A stretch of DNA of 64,000 bases. Origin: Chryseobacterium sp. C-71 (GTDB lineage Bacteria > Bacteroidota > Bacteroidia > Flavobacteriales > Weeksellaceae). Numbering within the stretch: position 1 is the stretch's first letter; each line of letters begins with the position of its first letter. This document shows positions 45,134 through 53,786 of the stretch, in pieces. A model generated the notes under the pieces. That model had not been told where the DNA came from, did not search any database, and was given only the letters and a program-made list of their open reading frames with translations. The DNA lies in assembly GCF_020911865.1 (NCBI RefSeq), contig NZ_CP087131.1, positions 372,001-436,000 of the forward strand, read 5' to 3'. The position numbers were made by a program, and so were the translations under genes.

Positions 45134-46012
45134 ATGAAAAAATTAATCATAGCAAGTTTATTTCTTGTAGGTTTAACAACCATCAACGCTCAAAAATCAA
45201 TTCCATTATACAAAGGAAAAGCGCCGGGAACAGAAAACTGGACGCAGAAAGAAGCGCAGCAATTTAATGAATTGTTCAAAACCGAAGTGGTTTTTAATGT
45301 TGCGCAACCTTCAATGTTATTATTCGAAGCCGATAAGGCGAAAGCCAACGGAACAGTTATCGTTGTCGCTCCGGGTGGTGGTTTTCAAAGTTTATCTATC
45401 AACAGAGAAGGAATTGATGTTGCCAAAAAACTAGCAGAAAACGGAATCACGGCAATCGTTTTAAAATACCGATTATTGGAAACAAAATCCAACGACCCTG
45501 CAAAAGAAATGATGGAAGGCATCAAAGACCGAAAAGCATTTGACGCAAAAACAGCTCCAATCAAAGTAATGGCTGGTGACGACATCAAAACGGCCATTTC
45601 CTACATCAGAACCCACGCAAAAGAACTGAATATCAATCCTGAAAAATTGGGTGTTATCGGTTTTTCAGCGGGTGCAAGTGTGATTTTGGAAAGCGTTCTT
45701 CACAGCAAAGATGCTTCAACGTTACCCAACTTCGCAGCTTCCATTTACGGCGGACCAAGTCAGGAGATTTTAGATACACAGATTCCTTCAACACCTTTAC
45801 CATTGTTCATTTGTGCTGCAAGTGATGATCAATTAAAACTGGCTCCAAAATCAGTTTTATTATACAGCAAATGGCTTGAAGCAGGACAGCCAACCGAACT
45901 TCACATCTACGAAAAAGGTGGTCACGGTTTCGGAATGGGGAAACAGAATCTTCCTGTTGATAAATGGTCGGATGTGTATTTGGATTGGCTGAAATTCCAC
46001 AAATTTTTATAG
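45134..46012 (+). CDS. Secreted alpha/beta hydrolase (acetylesterase/xylanase-esterase-like)
   Basis: This 292-residue hydrolase has a signal peptide (about 1-20, INAQ). The oxyanion region VIVVAPGGGFQSLSINREG precedes a nucleophilic serine in LGVIGFSAGAS; the histidine is in EKGGHGFGMG near the end, and the acid is in SDDQLKL. It resembles BD-FAE and acetyl-xylan esterase families that remove acetyl groups from carbohydrates. In this locus it would deacetylate the imported glycoside. Substrate inferred. Confidence 0.87.
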   Translation: MKKLIIASLFLVGLTTINAQKSIPLYKGKAPGTENWTQKEAQQFNELFKTEVVFNVAQPSMLLFEADKAKANGTVIVVAPGGGFQSLSINREGIDVAKKLAENGITAIVLKYRLLETKSNDPAKEMMEGIKDRKAFDAKTAPIKVMAGDDIKTAISYIRTHAKELNINPEKLGVIGFSAGASVILESVLHSKDASTLPNFAASIYGGPSQEILDTQIPSTPLPLFICAASDDQLKLAPKSVLLYSKWLEAGQPTELHIYEKGGHGFGMGKQNLPVDKWSDVYLDWLKFHKFL

Positions 46013-46214
46013 CATTTGATTAAATCATAAAGATTGTACTGACTTTAGTCTCACGTAGGTTGAGCAAATTTTGCAGATAATAAATTAAGAAATCTACTTT
46101 ATCTGAATAATCTGCGAGAGATTCTATAGAGTCCCAAAGGGACGATTTACTAAAGGATAGGATAAAATCCTATCAGAAAATAATCAATAACTCTTTTGTG
46201 GTTAACCTACAACA
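46013..46214. repeat. Spacer with two palindromic motifs
   Basis: GTCCC-AAA-GGGAC lies at 46131-46143, and GATAGGAT-AAA-ATCCTATC at 46156-46174. They sit between the hydrolase and nucleoside-hydrolase-like genes and resemble intergenic palindromic repeats. No clear promoter element was found. Confidence 0.6.
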
Positions 46215-47243
46215 ATGAAATCAATTTTTAATATAGTTTCTTTTTTTGCGGCAATGGCTGTCTCCGCACAGTCTACTGCCGTGATTTCAGAAATTGATAA
46301 ATACGTGAAACCCCGTTATCGCATCATCGTCGACAATGATTTCGGTGGCGACCCCGACGGACTTTTTCAGCTCGTTCATCAGATTCTTTCGCCTTCTGCG
46401 GAAATCAAGGGAATTATTGGTTCTCATTTAAAACCGAATGACCCTTTTGATAAGTCGAATATCACTGCAGAAAATGCGGTAAAAAGAGTCAACGAAACTT
46501 TGGAAGTGATGAATTTGAAAAACAAATTTTCAGTTTTCCAGGGTTCAAATGACCAATTGAAAGATTTGAAAACTCCTAATGTTTCCGAAGGTGCGAAAGC
46601 CATTGTTGCAGAAGCAATGAAAGCGGATGAAAAAAATCCTTTGTTCGTGGTTTGTGGCGCAGGTTTAACGGAAGTTGCAAGTGCCTATTTAATGGAACCA
46701 AAAATCGCAGACAAAATTATCGTCGTTTGGATTGGCGGTCCGGAATATCTCGATTTGGCAACGCCACCTCCGGGTTACACGCCTTTAGATTACAATCTCG
46801 GAATCGACATCAAAGCAGCACAGGTTGTTTTCAATGAATCCAACTTAAATATCTGGCAAATTCCGAGAAACGCTTACCGACAGACTTTGATGTCTTATGC
46901 AGAACTCGTAACCAAAGTAAAACCTGAAGGAAAAACCGGAGCTTATTTAACCAAAAAGATTGAAGACCTGATGGAAATGGTTCAGAAATTCAATCTGAAA
47001 ATCGGGGAGACTTACATTATGGGAGATTCGCCTTTGGTTTTGCTGACAGCTTTACAGTCTTCATTTGAAGCCGACCCGTCATCGAGTTCTTACGTCATCA
47101 AAAATGCGCCGAAAATCAATGATAGTGGACTGTACGAATACAATTCAAAAGAAAGGAACATCAGAGTTTACACACAATTGGACACTCGACTGATGTTCGA
47201 AGATTTCTATTCAAAATTAAAATTATTCAATAACAAAAAGTAA
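46215..47243 (+). CDS. Secreted nucleoside-hydrolase-like protein
   Basis: This 342-residue protein has a signal peptide (about 1-19, VSAQ) and the inosine-uridine nucleoside hydrolase fold. The calcium-binding N-terminal motif is altered: RIIVDNDFGGDPDGLFQLVH instead of the usual DTDxGxDDA. FVVCGAGLTEVASAYLMEP corresponds to the family's NGPLTN segment, and MGDSPLVLLT to the late DAVA motif. The change suggests a related but different N- or O-glycoside substrate. It sits 13 bases before the second GH3 gene, inside a glycoside locus rather than a nucleotide salvage locus. Confidence 0.8.
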   Translation: MKSIFNIVSFFAAMAVSAQSTAVISEIDKYVKPRYRIIVDNDFGGDPDGLFQLVHQILSPSAEIKGIIGSHLKPNDPFDKSNITAENAVKRVNETLEVMNLKNKFSVFQGSNDQLKDLKTPNVSEGAKAIVAEAMKADEKNPLFVVCGAGLTEVASAYLMEPKIADKIIVVWIGGPEYLDLATPPPGYTPLDYNLGIDIKAAQVVFNESNLNIWQIPRNAYRQTLMSYAELVTKVKPEGKTGAYLTKKIEDLMEMVQKFNLKIGETYIMGDSPLVLLTALQSSFEADPSSSSYVIKNAPKINDSGLYEYNSKERNIRVYTQLDTRLMFEDFYSKLKLFNNKK

Positions 47244-47256
47244 AAAATATAGAATT

Positions 47257-49716
47257 ATGCAGAAGAATATATCAACGCTGATAGGACTTTCTCAGAAAGC
47301 AAAATATTCAGGATTATTTCTGGCTTTATTGGCTGCATCACCATTTGCGAATGCTCAGACTAAAAATGCAACGGTAACGGTTGATGGAAAAACATTTAAA
47401 GATTCCAATAAAAACGGAAAATTAGATGTTTGGGAAGACACAAGACTTTCTGTTGACAAAAGAATCGACGCCATCATTAAGCAAATGACCAACGAAGAAA
47501 AAGTAAACCTTCTCATCGGAACCGGAATGCCCGGAATTGAGGTTCTGACAGGTCCTGTGGGAGATTCAAAACAAGGTTTGGTTCCCGGAGCAGCTGGTGG
47601 AACGGATTCTTTTGACAGATTCGGAATTCCTGCAACGATTGCTGCTGATGGACCTGCAGGTTTGAGAATTCAGCCGACAAGAGATAATGATTCAAAAACA
47701 TATTATGCAACGGCTTTTCCTGTTGGGACAGCTTTGGCTTCAACTTGGAATAAACCATTGTTGGAGGAGGTTGGAAAAGCAATGGGAAATGAAGTGAAAG
47801 AATACGGTGTTGACGTACTTTTAGCGCCGGCTCTGAACATCCAGAGAAATCCATTGAACGGAAGAAACTTCGAATATTATTCGGAAGACCCATTAATTTC
47901 AGGGAAAACTGCGGCAGCCATCGTTAATGGAATCCAGTCTCAAGGTGTAGGAACTTCTATCAAACATTTCGCTGCGAATAACGAAGAAACCAATCGTTTA
48001 ACCATCAACGCTCACGTTTCTGAAAGAGCAATGAGAGAATTGTATTTGAGGAATTTCGAAATTACTGTTAAAGAATCTCAGCCTTGGACGGTAATGTCTT
48101 CTTATAATAAAGTGAATGGCGTTTATACATCAGATTCAAAAGATTTACTGACTCAGGTTTTGAGAAACGAATGGGGTTTCAAAGGTATCGTAATGACCGA
48201 TTGGTTTGGAGGTTTTCCAGGATTTGAATCGATTAGAAGCGGAGGAATTTCTGACGTTGTAAAACAGATGAATGCAGGAAACGACTTGTTGATGCCCGGA
48301 ATTCCTGCACAGAAAAAAGTCTTGCTGGAAGCTTTAAACTCGGGGAAATTATCTCCGGAAGTTGCGAATCTGAATGTAAAAAGAATCTTGGAATATGTTT
48401 TCAAAACACCGACTTTCGCACAGTACAAATACAGTGACAAGCCGAATCTAGCTGAACACGCAGAAGTGACGAGAAACGCTGCAGCAGAGGGAATGGTTTT
48501 GCTTAAAAATGAACAAAACGCTTTGCCTTTTGCTAACAAACAGAAAGAAGTTTCGTTATTCGGAGTGACTTCTTACGCTTGGATTACCGGCGGAACGGGA
48601 AGCGGAAGTGTGAACAACAAACATACGGTTTCTTTATTGGAAGGTTTAAATGCAGCTGGTTACAAATTAGACAAAGAGCTGGTTGATTTATATAAACCTC
48701 ACGCTGAAAAAGAAGTCGCAGCCGAAAAAGAAAGAAGAAAAGAAAGAGGAATTTTAGCATTGCCAGAAAGACTTCCTGAAATGAAAATGGATGATATATT
48801 TATCGCTAAAAAAGCAGAAACTTCTGAAATAGCTTTCGTGACTTTGGGAAGAAACTCAGGAGAAAGTGGTGATAGAGTAGTGAATGAAGATTTCAACTTA
48901 GCAACGGAAGAAATCGAAATGCTGGATAAAATCTCAAAAGCGTTCCACGCAAAAGGAAAGAAGGTGGTTGTGATTTTAAACATCGGTGGCGTCATCGAAA
49001 CGGCTTCTTGGAAAGATAAAGTGGATGGAATTCTTTTAGCTTGGCAATCAGGTCAGGAGGGTGGACATTCTGTTGCAGATGTAATTTCTGGAAAAGTAAA
49101 TCCTTCAGGAAAACTGACGATGACTTTCCCTGTGAATTACGCAGACCACGCTTCGGCTAAGAATTTCCCGGGAATTCCTGCCGACAATCCGAAAGATGTG
49201 ACGTATCAGGAGGGTGTTTATGTTGGATACCGTTATTTCAATACGTTTGGGGTGAAACCTTCTTATGAATTCGGTTATGGAAAGTCTTATACGGATTTTG
49301 CTTATTCAAATATTAAAACTAATTCAACAACTTTCAACAACAAATTAGAAGTTACAGTTGATGTAAAAAATACAGGAAAGGTTGCAGGAAAAGAAGTGGT
49401 GGAATTATACGTTTCAGCTCCTGGAAAAACGATTGACAAACCAAAATCTGAATTGAAAGCGTATGCTAAAACCAAAGATTTGAAACCGGGAGAATCTCAA
49501 ACGATTACTTTGACTCTTAATCCGAAAGATTTGGCTTCATTTGAAACTGCAAAATCAGCTTGGATTGCTGAAGCGGGAAATTATAAAGTGTCTGTCGGAA
49601 CTTCTTCTTTAGACCTTAAACAAACGGCAGAGTTCTCTGTTCCTAAAGAATTGGTGGTTGAAAAAGTTCAGCATATTTTGCCTGCGGATGAGAAGTTTGA
49701 GGATTTGAAGCCATAA
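47257..49716 (+). CDS. Secreted GH3 beta-glycosidase
   Basis: This 819-residue family 3 enzyme has an extended N-terminus with a signal peptide (about 15-33, ANAQ) and the FKDSNKNGKLDVWEDTRLS calcium-like loop. The nucleophile is Asp315 in GIVMTDWFGG. A GRNSGESGDRV motif in the second domain fits the acid/base loop of the BglB-like subgroup. FnIII-like sequence (EVVELYVSAPG) lies near the end. It shares the N-terminal loop with the GH3 at 42433. It belongs to the same transcript as the nucleoside-hydrolase-like gene. Confidence 0.92.
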   Translation: MQKNISTLIGLSQKAKYSGLFLALLAASPFANAQTKNATVTVDGKTFKDSNKNGKLDVWEDTRLSVDKRIDAIIKQMTNEEKVNLLIGTGMPGIEVLTGPVGDSKQGLVPGAAGGTDSFDRFGIPATIAADGPAGLRIQPTRDNDSKTYYATAFPVGTALASTWNKPLLEEVGKAMGNEVKEYGVDVLLAPALNIQRNPLNGRNFEYYSEDPLISGKTAAAIVNGIQSQGVGTSIKHFAANNEETNRLTINAHVSERAMRELYLRNFEITVKESQPWTVMSSYNKVNGVYTSDSKDLLTQVLRNEWGFKGIVMTDWFGGFPGFESIRSGGISDVVKQMNAGNDLLMPGIPAQKKVLLEALNSGKLSPEVANLNVKRILEYVFKTPTFAQYKYSDKPNLAEHAEVTRNAAAEGMVLLKNEQNALPFANKQKEVSLFGVTSYAWITGGTGSGSVNNKHTVSLLEGLNAAGYKLDKELVDLYKPHAEKEVAAEKERRKERGILALPERLPEMKMDDIFIAKKAETSEIAFVTLGRNSGESGDRVVNEDFNLATEEIEMLDKISKAFHAKGKKVVVILNIGGVIETASWKDKVDGILLAWQSGQEGGHSVADVISGKVNPSGKLTMTFPVNYADHASAKNFPGIPADNPKDVTYQEGVYVGYRYFNTFGVKPSYEFGYGKSYTDFAYSNIKTNSTTFNNKLEVTVDVKNTGKVAGKEVVELYVSAPGKTIDKPKSELKAYAKTKDLKPGESQTITLTLNPKDLASFETAKSAWIAEAGNYKVSVGTSSLDLKQTAEFSVPKELVVEKVQHILPADEKFEDLKP

Positions 49717-49748
49717 TTCAAAAAATGTAAATAAGTATTCTAACACTG

Positions 49749-49858
49749 CGTCAATCCGAGTGATTTTTGAAATGAAGTGGAAAAAATTGTATCGAGAATG
49801 GGTCACGAAACAAAAAATTCTCGATACAAATTCTTTCAGAATTTTACTCGAATTGACG
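49749..49858. repeat. 110-base imperfect inverted repeat (MITE-like)
   Basis: The ends CGTCAATCCGAGT (49749 on) and its near reverse complement ACTCGAATTGACG (to 49858) pair. Inside, TTGTATCGAGAAT (49787-49799) pairs perfectly with ATTCTCGATACAA (49817-49829). The element is nested and contains no gene. It sits between the GH3 and FHS transporter genes. Confidence 0.75.
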
Positions 49859-49954
49859 ATTTACAATAAAGTAACAATTTCAACCATAAATTTATTGTCT
49901 CAAAATAAGATTATATCAACTAAAGAGGTTATCTTTAACCTCTTTTTAACTTAA

Positions 49955-51385
49955 ATGAATGTTATGATTAATGATGTAAAGACAAATAGCAGGAATTATA
50001 CAGTTCCTCTAATTACCATTACGCTTTTATTTTTTATGTGGGGATTCATCACCTGTATGAATGACATCCTTATTCCTTATCTGAAACAGCTTTTCAACCT
50101 TACCTTTTTCGAATCGATGTTGGTGCAGTTTTGTTTCTTTGGAGCTTATTTTATCGGATCTCTGATTTACTTTTTAATCTCCATGATTAGTGAAGACCCG
50201 ATTAACAAAGTAGGGTATAAGAAAGGAATTCTTTTCGGGATTTTCCTTGCAGCTTTCGGATGTATTCTGTTTTATCCGGCGGCAACTTTTTCTTCTTACG
50301 GATTGTTCCTTGGAGCATTATTCGTTCTCGGATTAGGATTTACCGTTCTTCAAATCACTGCAAACGCTTACGTTTCACTGTTAGGTTCAGAAGATTCTGC
50401 ATCAAGCCGACTGAATATGACTCAGGCTTTCAATGCATTCGGGACAACGATTGCTCCGGTATTGGGCGGACATTTAATCTTTGAATTTTTCTCCGCTGAT
50501 GACGGTTCGTTCTCTGCCGTGGCAACAAGAATTCCGTACCTCATCTTTGCAGGAATTTTATTATTGGTTGCTTTATTAATTTCTCAGGTAAAACTTCCGT
50601 CTTTCCAGAGTGAGGAAGAGGAAGCCGTAAAAGGTTTGGGAGCACTTCAGTATCCGCATCTTTTATTCGGAGTTTTTGCTATGTTTTGTTATGTAGGTGG
50701 GGAAGTAGCGGTAGGAAGTTTTATCATCAGTTTCCTTGAGCAGCCACAGGTTATGAACCTTAATGAAGTGGTCAGTAAAAACTATCTTTCTCTGTATTGG
50801 GGCGGTGCGATGATCGGAAGATTTTTGGGAGCAATATCTTTGAATCAGGCAATCAGTCAGCAGAAAAAAGCTTTATACATGATAGGTGCTGCAGCTGCGG
50901 TTTTCTTGGTTATTTTCAGCATTGTTGATTTGACATTCTCACAGATTAGCTTTTTCCTTGTATTTATTGTATTAAACTTTATCGCTTTCTTTATCGGAAA
51001 ATCTGCTCCGGCAAGAACGTTATCAATCTTTGCCTCGATCAACGTTTTGTTATTGATTTCAGCAATGGTAAATCATGGCGAACTGGCAATGTACAGCATT
51101 TTAGGAATCGGAATTTTCAACTCAATTATGTTCTCTAATATTTATACGCTTGCCATTTCAGGATTAGGAAAATACACAAGTCAGGGTTCGTCATTGGTAG
51201 TAATGGCAATTTTGGGTGGTGCAATTGTTCCTATTTTCCAGGGATATTTGGCTGATATTTTTGGAGTACAGAAATCATTTATCATTCCTGTATTCTGTTA
51301 TGTAGCCATCTTGATTTTTGGTGCATACTGTACTAAATATTTAGGGCATGTGAAACAGGATGCTGATGCGAAATCTGGGCATTAG
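49955..51385 (+). CDS. FHS-family sugar:proton symporter (FucP/GluP-like)
   Basis: This 476-residue major-facilitator importer has about 12 hydrophobic segments. It opens VPLITITLLFFMWGFITCMNDILIPYLKQLFNLTFFES, the hallmark of the fucose/glucose/galactose-proton symporter family. LNMTQAFNAFGTTIAPVLGG is the family's second conserved block. It would move the monosaccharide freed by the glycosidases across the inner membrane. The sugar is not decidable from sequence. It closes the glycoside locus. Confidence 0.9.
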   Translation: MNVMINDVKTNSRNYTVPLITITLLFFMWGFITCMNDILIPYLKQLFNLTFFESMLVQFCFFGAYFIGSLIYFLISMISEDPINKVGYKKGILFGIFLAAFGCILFYPAATFSSYGLFLGALFVLGLGFTVLQITANAYVSLLGSEDSASSRLNMTQAFNAFGTTIAPVLGGHLIFEFFSADDGSFSAVATRIPYLIFAGILLLVALLISQVKLPSFQSEEEEAVKGLGALQYPHLLFGVFAMFCYVGGEVAVGSFIISFLEQPQVMNLNEVVSKNYLSLYWGGAMIGRFLGAISLNQAISQQKKALYMIGAAAAVFLVIFSIVDLTFSQISFFLVFIVLNFIAFFIGKSAPARTLSIFASINVLLLISAMVNHGELAMYSILGIGIFNSIMFSNIYTLAISGLGKYTSQGSSLVVMAILGGAIVPIFQGYLADIFGVQKSFIIPVFCYVAILIFGAYCTKYLGHVKQDADAKSGH

Positions 51386-51394
51386 TTAAAAACT

Positions 51395-51427
51395 AACCAT
51401 GTCAAGGTTTAAAACCTTGACATGGTT
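51395..51427. repeat. Perfect 15-bp palindrome (AACCATGTCAAGG)
   Basis: AACCATGTCAAGGTT (51395-51409) pairs perfectly with AACCTTGACATGGTT (51413-51427) around a three-base loop. It has no T run. It resembles dispersed 'caaggtttaaaaccttg' palindromes of Flavobacteriia and lies just after the transporter gene. Confidence 0.75.
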
Positions 51428-51450
51428 ATCATGTTTGAATCTTAAAATAT

Positions 51451-51477
51451 AAAACTTGCTCAACAGCAAGTTTTTTT
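51451..51477 (+). terminator. Terminator of the FHS transporter gene
   Basis: AAAACTTGCT (51451-51460) pairs perfectly with AGCAAGTTTT (51465-51474) around four bases, followed by a T run. Confidence 0.9.
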
Positions 51478-51573
51478 GTTGCATTTTTTCTTGTTTTATG
51501 GTTTTCCGTATTTTTCCCTTTTAGCCTTAGTTTACTTTTGTTACAGATTTAAACAACTATAAAACTTGACCTA

Positions 51574-51765
51574 ATGAAAAAATTATTATTAATGATTGTC
51601 TTAACAATTACGATTAACTCTTGTGACCGAAGCAGTAATAGTTCAGAATCTTGTAGTTATAATGGACATACCTTGTACACAGGTGAGAAAGGTGGATGTT
51701 ATTATTTATCGTCTGGAGGTAATAAAGAATACGTCGATAAAAGTTATTGCAATGGTTGTAACTAA
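51574..51765 (+). CDS. Small cysteine-rich lipoprotein of unknown function
   Basis: This 63-residue protein has a signal peptide ending in INSC, a plausible lipobox, so Cys17 would carry the lipid. The mature part is rich in Ser, Gly and Cys (SCSYNGHTLYTGEKGGCYYLSSGGNKEYVDKSYCNGCN), with five further cysteines spaced as if for disulphides. No family is recognised. It has its own terminator and lies between the glycoside locus and the DUF4041 gene. Confidence 0.65.
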   Translation: MKKLLLMIVLTITINSCDRSSNSSESCSYNGHTLYTGEKGGCYYLSSGGNKEYVDKSYCNGCN

Positions 51766-51786
51766 AATCTTATATCTTTAATTGAC

Positions 51787-51813
51787 AAAACCTGCTGTTG
51801 AGCAGGTTTTTTT
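51787..51813 (+). terminator. Terminator of the small lipoprotein gene
   Basis: AAAACCTGCT (51787-51796) pairs perfectly with AGCAGGTTTT (51801-51810) around four bases, followed by a T run. Confidence 0.88.
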
Positions 51814-51874
51814 GGTTTAGTTTTATATATTTTTTAAGCATAAAAACTCTAAGTTGATAACAACTTATTAAGAA

Positions 51875-53536
51875 TTATACTTCTTCAATTATTTCATCAT
51901 ATGTCACAGGATCTGCAACTTCTTGAAAACGTTTCCACTCAGCTTCCATTGCTTTGTTTGTTTTCATTTCTTCTTCTAGTTTCAAAGTTTCACGATACTG
52001 CTTTGCTTCGGCAAGAAGTGTCCATTTACAATTAATGCCAATTCTTTCAATATGACTTTTCAAATCATTAAGTTCAAGTCTGAAGAATTCTTTTCGTGGA
52101 TTGATTTTGTTAAGCTGATTTTTGAGAAACTTCTTATGAAGTTGTCTTTCCAAAGCCGGTGCATCATCACAGTAGATCATCGCATGAACATCAAACTCAA
52201 ACGGAACACTCGCATCTCCTAATTCACGAACTCTGTCTAAAGGTTCCAAACGTCTAGTCATTCCAATCTTATAAACATCTTCACCAAACGAACCGACATT
52301 TGAAATAATATAAACATTACCTGTTTTAGTTTGTTGTGCCATTGAAATTGCTCGTTGATTTTTTTCTTCAGCTGCTATTAGTTTTCCTTGAAGTTCTTCC
52401 AATTTTTGCTGGAAAAGTGCTTTCTGTTCTTCATTTGCTCGTGAAACCTGAGTTTCGGCTTTTTCAATCAGTCTTTTTAAAGTTTGTTCTTCTTTTTCAG
52501 CGTCTTTCATCGCTTTTTCAAATTCTCTACGAGCCTTTTCTTCTTCACGAATCTGTTCCCGGATTTCTCTTTGCTCTTCAAGTTCCATTGCTCTTAATTC
52601 CTGTGCAACAACTGCCCATTTAAGTTCTTCCAATCTTGCCTGATGATAAATTTCAGATATTCTTGCATTTCTGAAAGCTTTTCCATTAAAGTTGACCAAT
52701 TGAAAAGCATCTTCAATTTTCTGTTTTAAAATTCCATAGTTATCTTTTCTTACTGTCGCCAGAATAGAATCAACTTTCCCGTTATAAGCATCAATTACAA
52801 AATCGACAGCCGTTAGTTGTCGCTCTCTATCCACATAATCACAGATTCCAGCCTGTCTGTTGACAATCATCATCTTATTATTCTGACGAAGTTTTTTGAG
52901 ATTTTCTCCCGCCTCTTTATGACTGAAATCTTCTGCAAGCTGATCTAAAAGTGTGTAATTGGGAACTAGGTATTCATTTCCATATCCTTTGATTACATTT
53001 TTCATTGCCTGAATTCTGTCTGCAATTTCGTTTGCTTCTCTTAGGCTTCGGTAGGCATCACCACCAATCGTTTCGGCTTTATTTTCCGCGTTATCAATAA
53101 TTCTTTTCGATTCTCTTACAGCATTTTCATATAATAATTCGATTTCTCGTTGTTTCTTTTCTGTAAGCTCTTTAATATTTCTTCTCGATTCTTTTGCGTT
53201 TTCCTGAGCTTCAAATAATTCTTTACTTCCTTGTTCTCTCAGTTTTTCATAATCTTTTTGAGCTTTCTTCAGAAGATATTCGCATTCAATTTTTACATCG
53301 ATGATGCTTTGATATTTACTTAATTCTGCAATTTTATCTTTCATCTCACGATTGGTATTCTGAAGATTTAAATTTTCTCTGTTAGCAGATTGAATTTTAG
53401 TTTCAAGAAGATTGTTTTGTACTACTAATTCATTGAATTTTATATCTTTTGTTTTAATTTCATTTTTAAGTTTTTTAAACTTAGTATAAAAGTAGATTGC
53501 AAGAAAAGATAAAATTAAAATTAAAATAATTTCCAT
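51875..53536 (-). CDS. DUF4041 / T5orf172 (MUG113) coiled-coil protein with N-terminal membrane anchor
   Basis: This 553-residue protein starts with a membrane segment (about 2-18), then a coiled coil (about 20-150), the DUF4041 domain (about 170-330) and another long coiled coil (REQIREEEKARREFEKAMKDA). It ends in a GIY-YIG-like T5orf172 nuclease domain (about 415-500) with VYIISNVGSFGEDVYKIGMTRRLEPLDRVRELGD. This fusion occurs in phage-linked and bacterial genes; its role is unknown, but a membrane-tethered nuclease in defence or phage biology is plausible. It is a single gene. Confidence 0.85.
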   Translation of the reverse strand: MEIILILILSFLAIYFYTKFKKLKNEIKTKDIKFNELVVQNNLLETKIQSANRENLNLQNTNREMKDKIAELSKYQSIIDVKIECEYLLKKAQKDYEKLREQGSKELFEAQENAKESRRNIKELTEKKQREIELLYENAVRESKRIIDNAENKAETIGGDAYRSLREANEIADRIQAMKNVIKGYGNEYLVPNYTLLDQLAEDFSHKEAGENLKKLRQNNKMMIVNRQAGICDYVDRERQLTAVDFVIDAYNGKVDSILATVRKDNYGILKQKIEDAFQLVNFNGKAFRNARISEIYHQARLEELKWAVVAQELRAMELEEQREIREQIREEEKARREFEKAMKDAEKEEQTLKRLIEKAETQVSRANEEQKALFQQKLEELQGKLIAAEEKNQRAISMAQQTKTGNVYIISNVGSFGEDVYKIGMTRRLEPLDRVRELGDASVPFEFDVHAMIYCDDAPALERQLHKKFLKNQLNKINPRKEFFRLELNDLKSHIERIGINCKWTLLAEAKQYRETLKLEEEMKTNKAMEAEWKRFQEVADPVTYDEIIEEV

Positions 53537-53786
53537 GGTGACTTGTTTGTTTTATTGATGATAAAAATACTTATAAATTTTAAAAAGCATTTATGGAAAA
53601 CCGTAATTCAAATTTTAAATTTATTTGTTAATATTATTCATATTTCTAATGAAAATCAAATCTCTAAAATACCCGTTTTCCAAACTTACAACTTCGGCGG
53701 AAAAGTCATCAATGATAAAGATTCTTCATCAAAAAAGCCGGACTGATAAATCCTGCTTTTGTATTTTTCTTTTAAGACAATTAAAT

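Noticed and set aside
49760..49954. 64-residue frame before the FHS transporter
   Set aside because: Falls within the 110-base inverted repeat and spacer; no coding character.
53543..53746. 67-residue frame upstream of the nucleoside phosphorylase
   Set aside because: Low-complexity Ile/Lys/Asn-rich sequence in a spacer between genes, no start signal.
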